DNA from: Porphyra umbilicalis
Taxonomy: Eukaryota; Rhodophyta; Bangiophyceae; Bangiales; Bangiaceae
DNA length: 64,000 nucleotides
Direction: 5' to 3'
NCBI GenBank assembly: GCA_002049455.2
Contig: KV919076.1
Location: 24,152-88,151 of the forward strand
In this document: positions 43,253 to 53,483 of the stretch, piece after piece
Layout: each line of letters starts with the position of its first letter
Numbering within the stretch: position 1 is the stretch's first letter
The notes under the pieces: generated by a model
The model's input: the letters and a program-made list of their open reading frames with translations, nothing else
What the model was told of the DNA's origin: nothing
Database searches by the model: none
Program-made: the position numbers and the translations under genes

Positions 43253-44030
43253 GGTGTCTGCCGCCGGCAGGACCCACCAGCGGGGCGGCTGCACCGGGCG
43301 ACCACCGCGCGGGGGGGGGCGTGGCCGAGGGCGGTGGACGCGGAGCAGCGGCAGCGACACCGCCCGCCGCCAAGGGCATCACCCACACCTTAACTTTCGT
43401 AACATGGTGTATTCGTGCTACTTGTAGCCCCCGCTCCGACGCTTTCCCACGGCCGTGTGTGTCAGCCAAAGAATATGGCTTTTTGCCGACTTCTGTACAT
43501 CCTGCCAATGGGAGCACAGACTGCTCTCCCAGCGAGAACGGCAGCCAACCAGCTGGCTGGAAACACCATGTCCGCTTTTGGGGGCTCCTAACTTTAAGTG
43601 TGCACCACGGACGCCTCTGCTGACTAAAGTGCTGACCGCCGTCGGTAATTTCCTACGAGGCAGCGCGCGCGTCTGAGCTTCCAAACGACTTGAGCCGTGC
43701 TGGCGGGGACGGCGCTTCCACAAGTACAGACAGATGGAGCACGCTCCCGTGCGCTGCGAACCTCCCGTTTGACGACCGTGCGAGCCCCGCCAAATGGCAT
43801 CGCGCGCGCCGCCTCATCCACCGCCGCATCCCCGCTGCGGCAGGCGCTGGTTGACCGCCGGCATCGGACGGGTCCGTGTGCACCTCGCCTACCTTGTTCA
43901 CGCTCTGCTGCTCGTGCCGTTCCCTGCTTTCCGGCGCTCTACAACGTGCTTCTGCTCCTACGACCTCCCGCCGATGTGCGCTCTGGCCCCGCGCCGCCTC
44001 GGGCGGCGCGCGCCCGCCCACCCGGCCCCC
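43253..44030. promoter_or_regulatory. Divergent promoter region, TRAPPC13 and DUF4336 gene
   Basis: Head-to-head spacer of about 780 bp. It is GC-rich next to TRAPPC13, with a balanced-composition middle at 43390-43670 where promoters are likeliest. No TATA box is evident. Confidence 0.4.
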
Positions 44031-45322
44031 ATGGCGGCGTTTGTGCCAACGCCGGTCCTCCCTCGGCGCGCCCCCCCCCGGCCGTGGTTCCCCCGCCCCC
44101 CCTCCCCCCTGCAGGTGGCCCCCCCTCCCCCCCTCCCCCCCCGGCGGCGGCGGCAGCGCGCAGGCAACCCCCCCCCCACGCATCGCTCCTTGGGCAGGGC
44201 TACCTCAACTTTACGCTCTTCCCCTTCCCCCTGCGCCCGCAGCTGCTGCGGCGCACGGTCGTGACGGAAATCATCCCCGACACGATGTGGTCCTTTGAGC
44301 AGGAGCACGGCCTCGGCTTTACCAACGTTGCCACCAACATCCGCATGACCGTCATCCGCCTCGCGGCGGGGGGCTTGTGGGTGCACGCGCCCGTCGCGCC
44401 GACGCCCGAGTGCCTCGCCGCCCTTCGGCGCCTCGGCGGGGAAGTCGAACACCTCGTCCTCCCCACGTTTGCGTACGAGCACAAGATTTACTTGCCGCCA
44501 ATGACGCGCCGCTTCCCCGCCGCGCGGGTGTGGGTGGCGCCATCCCAGTGGACGTGGCCGCTGCCGCTGCCGCTGCCGCTCCTCGGCGTCTTTAACGCCG
44601 AGGTGCTCGACGAGGCGGCGCCGCCGCCGTGGGCCGACGAGCTGCCGCTGCGGGTGCTCGGGCCGGCGGGCCTCGGCCCGTTTCCGTTTACCGAAGTCGC
44701 CTTTTTCCACGCCGCCTCCAAGACGCTCCTCGTCACGGACGCGGTCGTGTCCATCCCGTCGACGCCGCCGGCGGTGCTCGCGCCGTCGGCCGTCGAAACG
44801 TACGCACGCAACAACATCTTTGTGCGGCTGCGGCGGGGCGCGCGGGGGCTCGCCGCCGCCGCCGCCCTCCCCGCCGGCGGCACCGACGTGGCCGACGCGG
44901 ACGACCGCGCGCTGCGCGGCTGGCAACGCATCGTCCTCCTCGTCCTCTACTTTGTCCCGTTTGACTTGATCGACCCGGGCCCCGCGTTTGCGGCCACGAC
45001 GGGGCGGCTGGTCGTCGCGCCAGTGGTCCGCATCCTCGTCTTCCCCTCCATCCGCCACAGCGTGCGGCGGTGGGTCGACGCCATTTGCGGGTGGGAGTTT
45101 ACGTCCGTCTTGCCGGCGCACTTTGAGGGGCCCGTCCCGGCCGGACCCGCCGAATTCCGCGACGCCTTTACGTTTTTGGAGGGCGCGGGGGACACGACGG
45201 GCGACGGCGTGCCCGCCGAGGCGGTGAGTTATGGGTCCCCGACGCTGCCGGCCAAGGACCGGCGCGCGCTCGACGCGCTCGCCCGGGGGCTGCGGCGCGT
45301 CGGCGTCGTCAAACCCGAGTGA
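44031..45322 (+). CDS. DUF4336 family protein, plastid-targeted by its leader
   Basis: Family of unknown function, found to my knowledge in cyanobacteria, algae and plants. The body is unmistakable: GYLNFTLFPFPLRPQLLRRT, IIPDTMWSFEQEHGLGF, NIRMTVIRLAAGGLWVHAPV, APTPECLAALRRLG, HLVLPTFAYEHKIYLPP, VWVAPSQWTWPLPLPLPLLG, VAFFHAASKTLLVTDAVV, and IRHSVRRWVDAICGWEF to a TGA at 45320-45322. The ATG at 44031 gives MAAFVPTPVLPRRAPPRP, a red-algal-style transit peptide with an early Phe. That leader is out of frame with the body; C runs between 44071 and 44142 separate them, so I infer a homopolymer indel. The body frame is open upstream but offers no convincing start. About 430 residues. Confidence 0.85.
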
Positions 45323-45845
45323 GGGGGGGGGGAGTGGGGGGAGGGGGGGAGGGGGGGGAGGGGAGGGGGATGTCTACAGGCGATGAGCTTCCGTGCTTGC
45401 TACCCGCGAGGGGAGCTGATGGCGGTGCGGCAGTGGCGACCGCCCGCGGGCGGGTGGGGGCGCCGCGCGGGTGCCTGCGGGGCGGCGCCGTGGGCGAGCG
45501 CGGCAACGACGTGCGCACGCCCGACCGATTTTTTTTCTTTCACGACTGCGGGCTGCGAGGCCGATACGCTCTCCTCGAGGCGGACAGGGCGCAGGACACA
45601 GGGCCCGGCGGTCAGAGTCGTGAGCAGAGGGCAGCTGTTTGTGGTAACCACGACGCCCATGGGATTTCTATGACGTGAAGGGAAGGTAGTTTAATGAGTC
45701 CCTCCGTCATCCGTAACCGACTAGCAACGCAGGTGAGAGTCATGCGCCGGAGCGGACGCGTGGTGTACACGACGGGAACGGATGTTGTCACATGGCACCC
45801 CGACGCCAGTCTTGGCCGTGGGGTCCGCCGTGCAAACGGCTGAAC
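45323..45845. other. Convergent 3' spacer
   Basis: Separates the ends of the DUF4336 gene and the poly-aspartate protein gene. It opens with G-rich runs (45323-45370) and later becomes balanced. No gene is recognised. Confidence 0.45.
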
Positions 45846-45885
45846 TTAATGAGTCGGCGACGGGTGCGGCTTGGAGTAGTGGTCG

Positions 45886-45917
<32 letters not shown>

Positions 45918-46106
45918 ATCGTCATCGTCATCGTCATCCTTGTCGCGGGCCGTCCATTGGACGGCCGTGGCGCCGTCCTGGGAGGTGACGCCCACCGCCG
46001 AGGCCGCCACGTCGGCCGCCAGCACGGGCGTGGCCGACACGGTGGCGGGGAGGGCGGTAGCCATGGCCGCAATGGCCAGCAGCAGGAGCGCCATGCCGGT
46101 CTTCAT
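45846..46106 (-). CDS. Small secreted poly-aspartate protein
   Basis: ATG 46106, TAA 45846; 86 residues. A signal peptide with a hydrophobic core (MKTGMALLLLAIAAMATALP) ends near ATVSA. A short neutral segment follows (SAVGVTSQDGATAVQWTARD), then Lys and 19 consecutive Asp encoded by a GAC/GAT mixture, and a short basic tail (HYSKPHPSPTH). I do not know the family. Secreted poly-Asp tracts can bind calcium or basic surfaces, so a cell-wall or ion-binding role is possible, but this is inference. The tract uses both Asp codons irregularly, which argues that the amino acids are maintained rather than a pure triplet expansion. It is convergent with the DUF4336 gene. Confidence 0.6.
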
Positions 46107-48939
46107 CTTGGGTGCGGGAGGGTGGTGGACGGGAGTGCTCGCGTCGTGGTGTGAAGACGGATGGTGTGGGTGCCGAGCGGAAAGGCGGAGAACGGTGTGG
46201 GGCACTAGAAGCAATGGGGGGTTGAGATGGATGCCCGTGTGTTGGCAGCGCACGACAGGTGGGTTGCTGCTTGGGCCTGGAGCGTCGGTACCCGACGGCG
46301 GCGCCCTCTTATCCTCGGCCGCGACGACCGGGGCGGCACCTCAGCGCTGTGTGCTGCCCGCTGGTGCCCACCCCTGCTGGAGGAACCAGCGCACGGCACA
46401 GTCCGGTGGGGCGAGCCGCCAACCTCTTTCAGGGCCCGCCGTCCTGCCTCGCCCCGCCGCCACGGCGAATGCTCTCACAAGGAAGATCCTGCACCCCCGC
46501 TGGGGGCTGCGCTGGCCCCGACCAACAGATTGCAACAAATCGCGGCAGGCTGGACGAGCCGACCGGTTGCCAAGCAAGACGCCCCCACCACCACCACCCG
46601 ATGATCCCCCCTGGGCGGCAGGGGTGCAGCAACGGGAGAGCCACCTGGCGGTTGGTGTCATGGCCGAGGTGCAGGGCGAGGCGGCTGCCGCGCTGGGCCC
46701 TACACGGAGCTCCAGAGCGAGGCCGCGCCCCAGCCTCCCATCCACCGCAGGAGGGGCGCCAGACCAATGGGCCGACACCCACAGAGTTGAGTGGGCCCCA
46801 CACCACCCCAGCACCGACGGTGCCGCCGAGTGCCTGACTGCACGCGTCCAAGGCATCTCTGTCAACGCCCCGGCCGCTTCGCGCAGTGAGCGACCTCGGT
46901 GCAGTCGCCCCGCCGAGGCAGCGCTGAAACACGCCTTCCGCACCCACAACTCACCGGCAGCCGGATTCAGTCTAGCCAAGCGGCGTGTCAGCCTCTCTGC
47001 TCATGGCAATCGTCCAGCGCCTTTGTCGCCGCACGGAGGGCCAGCAGATAGGATACCCTCGTCCGCGCGCGGCAGACATACTCGCACGAGGCCGGGATCG
47101 GGCCGGACGGAAACTTCAGACCGCCGGCCCTGGCTGCACGAGGGCCGGGCCGCGTCGCGCCTCGTCCACCCATTCGCCGCCTTCCTTGTCGCGTGAGCTG
47201 GCCACTAGCCGCCGGCCCCCACCCGACCCCATTGAACTTGGTCCCTATGCTCTTCAGGCGCACGGGTTGCCTAGAGGGGTCGCCAGCGCGAGTTGAGGCC
47301 GCATGCAAACCAGCTGGCCATCAAACGTCGCTGTCACGGCTGCTACGCGTCTCGCAGCCTCCGGCTCATGCGCGAGGCGGGGACCCTTTCAAATGCCATC
47401 CAAGTTAGCTGCCAAGCGAAAGGTGAGCACCGCAGCGGACGCGGCGTTGGGCGCCCAGGCTGGGATGCGTGTGAAGGGCGCGCTGTTGCGCGACCGAGGC
47501 GCAGGGATCGTAGTCCGTTGAGCGCGACTCCACGCATCTTTTCGGAAATCCCGACCAAGGCGTGGCCTGCGCCTGCTCGTGTCCTTGCTGGCGCCACCGC
47601 ACAGCGAGTTTGGGTGCCTGCCACCTGGTCAATGTGGTGCCGCCTCAGGGCCTTTCCACAGGACGACCGTTGTGCCGGGGCGCAATATGGCGCTGGCAGA
47701 CACGAGTGGCAGCCTCGCGTAGCGCTGTGTCAAGGGGCTGGTGACTGCCAGGTCAAACCTGCCCCGAAAAGTGCGGTGGTGGTTGCTCGGAATGCTGCCT
47801 TTGCAGTCTGACACTGACCACCAGCAGATGCAATCGAGGCTCGTCAATGTTGGCATCGCTGTACGCTCTGTGGTCATCAAACGGGGGGCCACAAATTTAC
47901 TTCCCACTGCCACGGATATTTCCAAGAAGACTTCTTTATGACAGTACTCTGAAGCTTTGATCAATCCCGATGTTATTTTGGCGACTCTGGCACCACCAAC
48001 CAACACAACGCGTCCAATCAAAGGCGCTCGAGCGTTCGCTTCCCTTGCGCACCCACTGCTGACCACCGCCGGGCGCCCAACGTAGGCGGCGCTCCGCTCT
48101 CCACCACGCGTCGCCTGCTTGTACTGAACTGTATTGACACTGCCCCCGAGGACGCCGGGTGAGGGTCGCTCGGTAACCACCACCGCCTGGCAATCCACTG
48201 CCGTCGGTCACCGTCGCCGCTGCCACCCGGCGAAGTCTGACGGGCGGCGCGCGTGGTCGGGCGCTGCTGTCCCACACCCGGCGCGGCCGTTGTTCGCAGC
48301 GCCCTCCCAAGCGGGCGCTGACGTGACAAGACCGACACAAGGAGGACACAAGTGCCACCGGCCCTGCGCCGTGGCGCACTGCCCCTGACGGAACGAGGCG
48401 GGGGGGGCGCCCGGCGCGGGATGGCCGACGCACCCCTTCGACCTTTTTTGCGGGGGCGCCGTGGGCGGCAGGGCGGCCGGTTGACAGGTGGCAGGCGAGG
48501 CGGCTCTGCCTCGGCGTGCCGCCTGGACGGGGTTGTATTCGCCGCCGCTGTTTGCGTCTGCATCCCCTGATGCTTCCCAGGGGGGGGGTTGAGCGCTACA
48601 GCCGGACTGGAGGGGGGGGGGGGTGCTGCACTGGGCGCGCGGCGATGCGCGACGGGCAGGGGCGTCGACGGCCACGCGGGCACAGCGCCGTCAGCAGCGT
48701 CCGCCCTCCCTCGTGCGTGGGGCGGTGCGGAAACGGGTGCCGCTGCCGCCGCACATAGGCGACGTGGCCGACCGTGTGCGCGGCGCGCCACGCTTGCACG
48801 ACACAGTTGGTTCGTTTCGGTTCCGCCTCCGGCGCCGCCGCCAGCGCAGTGTACCGGCACTCGTCGGCGCTCTCCACCGTCGCCCCCCCCCATCCTTCCC
48901 CCCTAGAGCGCCGCCCCTCGTCTCTGGCCCGCCGGCGCC
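46107..48939. other. Spacer with a degenerate transposase fragment
   Basis: 2.8 kb with overlapping open frames but no intact gene. The stretch 46200-47300 reads compositionally on both strands. A minus-strand fragment at 47629-48198 resembles a Harbinger transposase (listed separately). GC rises again before the Kelch-Hint gene. Confidence 0.4.
47629..48198 (-). pseudogene. Possible degenerate PIF/Harbinger-like transposase fragment
   Basis: The lower half of this minus-strand frame reads HKEVFLEISVAVGSKFVAPR, then LMTTERTAMPTLTSLDC, then FRGRFDLAVTSPLTQRYARL and ASAILRPGTTVVLW. That order recalls the DDE_Tnp_4 lead-in (a helix before the first Asp) followed by the RTYNLVVNHRG-like strand and the ...NDKTVV turn. 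The GSTD-type Asp motif itself is not preserved. The match is from memory of the family pattern only. The upstream half of the frame has no recognisable content. If correct, it is a decayed relative of a different lineage from the intact transposase at 27974. Confidence 0.3.
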
Positions 48940-51260
48940 ATGGCCCGCCGCACGCTCGCCGCCGCCGCCGGGGCGGTCGCGGCGGCGGCGGCCGCCGCCG
49001 CCGCCACCCTGCCCGCCGCGGGGGCGCAGCCTGCCCCCCCCCCCACCACGACGCTGACGTGGAAGACGGTGCCGACGACGGGGACGCTCCCCCCCCGCCA
49101 AGAGACGGCCTTTGCGCGGTGTGGCACGGGCAAATTTTGCCTCGTCGGCGGCCGCGCCGTCCTCCCCGTCGGCGTGTATAGCGCCGCGAGCAAGTCGTGG
49201 GTGGCGGGCGCCAAGCCGCCGGTGGCGCTCCACCACTTTCAGGCAACGACGGGGCCAGACGGGTGCTTGTGGGCGGCGGGCGCCTTTACGGGGCCGTACC
49301 CGAACGAGGCGACCGTGCCCAACATTTACATCTACTGCGCAGACGGCGACAAGTGGACCAAGGGGCCGGCCATCCCCCGCCCGCGGGGGGGTGGGGGCGC
49401 CGTGTGGGCGGCGGGCAAGCTGCACCTCGTCAGCGGCAATGTGGGCGGCCACGCGGTCGGCTCCAAGGTCGTCCCGTGGACGGACGTGTACGACCCGGTG
49501 ACCAAGCAGTGGACCGAGGGGGCCGACATCCCGCACCCGCGGGACCACTTTGGCGTCGGCGTCGCGCAAGGCAAGCTGGTGGCGGCGGGCGGGCGCGATT
49601 CGGGGGCGCCCTACCCCGCGTTTCTCAACTTGACCGTCAAGGAGGTGGACGTACGTTGGGGCGTTGTGGGGGGGGGGGGGGTGGGCGACGGGGGCGTTGA
49701 AGAAGGGTGACGTGCTGTACGTTGACGACCATAAGGGGATGGAGGGAGGGGGGCTGGTGGGAGCCTTGGGCGCTGCCGCCGGCTTGTCGGCAGGCCGGTG
49801 GATGCGCTGGGCGGTTTGCTCCTCTGAGCTGTGTACTGACTGCTGACGTTGCTTCCTCCACGCTGCTTCCTTTCCCAATCCACTGTATTGCTGTGGCCGC
49901 CGCGGACGCTCTCCCGCACCCCCCCGCGGCGCCCCGTCCGCGTGCGTGCGTCGTCGTCGTCCTCCCGTGCGCCCCCCCCCGCCCCCCCACAGGTGTTGGA
50001 CCTGGGCACGATGAAGTGGCTGAATGCCACCGAGCACGGCATCAAGAACATCCCGACCCCCCGCGCGGCCGCCGCCACCGCCGTCGTCGGCACGGCGGTG
50101 GTGCTCGCCGGCGGGGAGGGCCACGGCAAAGCGTGGGCATCGACGGAGCTGCTCAACGTGGCGACCGGCCGGTGGGTGTCCTACCCCGACTTGGCGCAAG
50201 CGCGCCACGGCGTCGGCGCCGTCTCGTGCGGCGGCGCCGTCTACGTCACTGCCGGCTCGGGGCAGATTGGGTCCGGCAAGCCGCGCGACAGCACCGAGGT
50301 GCTCTCCCTCGGGCCCGCCATCCCGGGCGACTGCGCGTCTGCCAAGGGGCCGGGCGGCGGCTCGGTCGTGCCGCCGACCGAGGCGGTCGTCGTCACCCCG
50401 TCGCCGGCCGCGTCGCCGGCGGCAACGGCGACGCCGTTGCCGACGACAATGGCGACGCCGTCGCCGACGGCAATGGCGACGCCGTCGCCGACGGCAATGG
50501 CGACGCCGTTGCCGACGCCCGTTGCGGGGAGGCCCGCCGCAACGGCGCCGCCGCCGCTCACCACCCCGTTGCCGACGCCGTCTGCCGCTGCGGAGGAGCC
50601 GGCGTGCTTCCCCGCCGACGCCATGGCGTCCACCCCCGCCGGCCCCGTGGCGGTGGGCGCCCTCGCCATTGGCGACGCGGTGACGGTGGTGCTCCCCGGC
50701 GGCCGCCGCACCGCCACCGCGGCGGTCATTGGGTGGAGCCACCGGCAGGCGGCCGGCGTGCACCCGTTCATCGCCGTGTCGACGGGCGCCGGCGGCGCGC
50801 CGCTGCGCTTATCGGCGGGGCACCTGGTGCGCCTCTCCGGCAGCGGGCGGCTCGTGCCGGCGCGGTCGCTGGCCGTCGGGGACACCCTCACGGGCGTGGC
50901 GGGGTCGGGCCCGTCGGGGCGACGCCCGGCGCCCGTGACGGTCACGGGCGTGGCGGCGGGGGTCGGCGCCACCGGCTTGTACCACCCGCACGTGTCGGCG
51001 GGGGAGCTCCTCGTCGACGGCGTGGCCGTCACCGAGTGGACCGACGCCCTGCCGCTGCCCGTCGCGGCGGCGGCGACGGCGGTGGCGCGCGGGGTGGCGG
51101 CGGTGGGCGTGCGCGCCGACGTCCTCGCCGCCGCCGCGTCGGCGGCGCGCGCCGTGGGGCGGGTGGGGGGGTGGGTGATGGGGTGGGTGACGGGGGGGGG
51201 GGGGGGGGGGCGTCGTGGGGGGGGGGGGCGCTCCTGCTCGGCGACGGGGTGTCGCTGTGA
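48940..51260 (+). CDS. Secreted Kelch-repeat protein fused to a Hint (hedgehog-like) domain
   Basis: Exons 48940-49650 and 49993-51260, about 658 residues; the 342-bp intron has donor GTACGT and a C-rich acceptor CCACAG, phase 0. A signal peptide ([20 protein letters not shown]) starts it. Five or six Kelch repeats follow (GGRAVLPVGVYSAASKSWV, VPWTDVYDPVTKQWTEG, RAAAATAVVGTAVVLAGGEG, STELLNVATGRWVSYP). Then a Thr/Pro linker made by 24-bp DNA repeats, and a Hint domain from Cys442 (EEPACFPADAMASTPAG) with LAIGDAVTVVLPGG, His514 in LRLSAGHLVRLSG, ARSLAVGDTLTG and YHPHVSAGELLVDGVAVTEW. Family knowledge: Hint domains cleave the bond before the Cys, sometimes joining the released part to a lipid or nucleophile. 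The C-terminus is uncertain because G runs at 51192-51210 and 51217-51228 shift frame; stop 51258-51260 gives a tidy end. Confidence 0.85.
50428..50517 (+). repeat. 24-bp tandem repeat encoding the Kelch-Hint linker
   Basis: Units at 50428, 50452 and 50476, then a partial at 50500. The consensus starts gcgacgccgtcgccgacggc and encodes ATPSPTAM. Copies differ by a few bases. The array keeps the reading frame and lengthens the hinge between the Kelch and Hint modules. Confidence 0.9.
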
Positions 51261-53400
51261 GCGCGCGCCGTCCAGGTGCGGGGGGGGGGGGATACAATCG
51301 GGTCCGAGGCGGTGGGGGGCACGCGGCGCCGTCGGTGGGGGGATGACGCCACTTTTTTTTCCGGGACCGCGTTGCTTGAGCACGGACGAGTGGATGGCGG
51401 GGCGGCACGCGCCTTTGGCGTGGGGCCACGGGCAACAGCGGGGAAGAGCACGCGCGCCACGTTGGCAGCCACACCGACACGCCCGACGCGCGGCACGTGC
51501 GCATAACCGTCGGCTCGACTGCCGGGCGCGGGGACCGTCGAGCGTGGAAAAAAATACCCGCCGTGTGCGCACACGGTCCACCACCTGACCGCGGCTTGGC
51601 CAGGCGGTTGGGGGCCCGTCTTGACCACCTCTGCGTCCTGCGCCCCGTACGAGATGCACGGATTGTCGGAAAGGTGTCGAAGCGGTCCCGCTGCGCGGCG
51701 CGGCCGCCGCCGCCGCGGGGCGGCGGGGGGGGGAACGCCGGCGACGCGGGTAGTCAGAGGGGGGGGGGGGGCCCACCCGCCTGCACAAGCAGTGTTGTGG
51801 GGAGCGGGGGGGGGGGGGGGGGGCGCCGCTGCCGGTCATGGCGCGGCGGAGGGGGGGGGGCGGGTCTCGGCAGACGCGCGGCTCTGCCCCCACGCGGCGG
51901 GCGGCGGCGGCGGCGGCGGCGGACGCGCGACGGGCGGCGGCGGCGGCGGCGGCGGCGGCGGGCGCGGCAGCGCTTTGGGCGGCGGCCGCGCGCGGCGGCG
52001 GGCGGCGGGCGCGCCGGCGGCGGGCGCGGCGGGCGCGGCGGCCGCGCGCGGCGGCAAGCGGCCGGCGCGCCGGCGGCGGGCGGCACGCGCGGCTGCCGCC
52101 GCCCCCCCGCCCGCGTCGACTGGCGGGTGCGGCGGCGGCGGCGGCGGCGGCGGCGCGCGCGCGGGCGTGCGGCAGGCGCGGGGCGGCGGCGCTCCCGCGG
52201 CGGGGGACGGGGCGCAACGCCCCCCCGCCCTCCCAAGCCGCCGCGGGGCGGGGGGCGCCCCCCCGACCGGGCGTCGGGGGGCGGGCGCCCACGCGGCGGC
52301 CGCCGCCGCCGCCGCCACCCCCGCGTCGGCGGGGGGTCAGCGTCGGGCGGGTCGGCCCCCCCCCCCCCAGTCCCGCGCGGCACGCGCGGCACGCGGTGGT
52401 CGGGAGCCCCCCCCCCCCCACCCCGCCCGCGTCGCGCCGCGGTCGGCGGCGGCGCGCGCTGCCGCCGACCGCCCCGCCCACCCCGCCGCGGGCGGTCGAC
52501 GCGGCGGCGGGTCGGCGGGTCGGCCGCCGCCGCCGCCGACCGCGCGGCGGGGGGGTGGGCCCGCCGGCCGGCCGGCCGGCCGGCCGGCCGGGCACACGCG
52601 CCGACGCGGCCGCGGCGGCAATGGCGGCGCGCGGCGCGGCCGCTGGCGCGCGGGGGGGAGGGGGGGGGGGCGGCGGCGCCAAGGCGGTCGCGTGGCAGCG
52701 GCGGCGGCGGCGGGTGGTGGCCGCCGCCGGCCGCCGCCGCGGCGCCGCGCACGGGGCGGGCAGGGGCGGGGCGGCGGCGGCCGCCGCCGCTGGGGACCGC
52801 TGCGGCGGGACATCCGCGGCGCGCCCGCCGTTGGCGCAACGGGCCGCCGCCCGGTGCCGCCGCCGCCGCCGCGCGCCCCTGTCACCGCCGCCACTGCTGC
52901 CGCCGCCGTCACTGCGGCCGCCGTCGCCGTCGCTGCTGCCGTTGCCGCCGTCGCTGTCGCCGTCGCCGCCGTCGCTGCCGCTGCCGCCGCCGTCGCTGCC
53001 GCCGCCGCCGCCGCCGCCGCGACCGACGGTCACCCCCCGTCGGCGTCGGGGGCGGCCGCCTCGGCCGGTCGACGGCCCCCACCGACGACGCGGCCGCCCG
53101 CGGCCGTGGGGCGGGCGGCAGACGACGCGGCCGCCCGCCGGCGACCGCGGCGGGGGGTGGACGTGTCGGCCCACCCCGGGGCGTGGACGGCGGGTGTGGC
53201 CTGCTCGGTGACGCGCGGCCGCGGCGCGGGCGGCGGGCGGTGCGGGGGGCGGGGCGCCGCGGACGGACCACCGCCGGCACGCGCCGGGGGCGGCGCGGCG
53301 CCGCCCGTGATGGTGTGCCGAGCGGCGCGACGCCCCCGGCCGGTGCGGTCGGGCGCGGGCGCTGCGGTGGGGCGGGGGTCTTGGCATGTTGCTCCTGCTT
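51261..53400. other. GC-extreme low-complexity region after the Kelch-Hint gene
   Basis: About 2 kb of almost pure G/C with many G runs (for example 51805-51822) and Arg/Gly/Ala/Pro-coding triplets in all frames on both strands. Frames of 300 to over 1000 codons arise from composition alone. A ccggccggccgg run lies near 52563-52590. I find no domain and call no gene. Confidence 0.55.
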
Positions 53401-53411
53401 GTATTTCGCTC

Positions 53412-53483
53412 ACTGCTTGCTGGTTGCTCCTGCTTCCCCAGCAGGAGCAACTGCTTCCCCAGCAGGAGCAACCAGCAAGCAGT
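53412..53483. repeat. Inverted repeat with 23-bp perfect arms and internal direct repeats
   Basis: Arms 53412-53434 and 53461-53483 (ACTGCTTGCTGGTTGCTCCT...) are perfect complements. The 26-base middle contains second copies of ctgcttccccagcaggagca. Related gcttgctgctc and gattgcttg strings continue to 53565. Confidence 0.85.

Noticed and set aside
4525..45322. Programmed ribosomal frameshifting at the C/G runs
   Set aside because: Too many unrelated housekeeping genes, different shift needs and no consistent slippery heptamer. Assembly run-length error is simpler.
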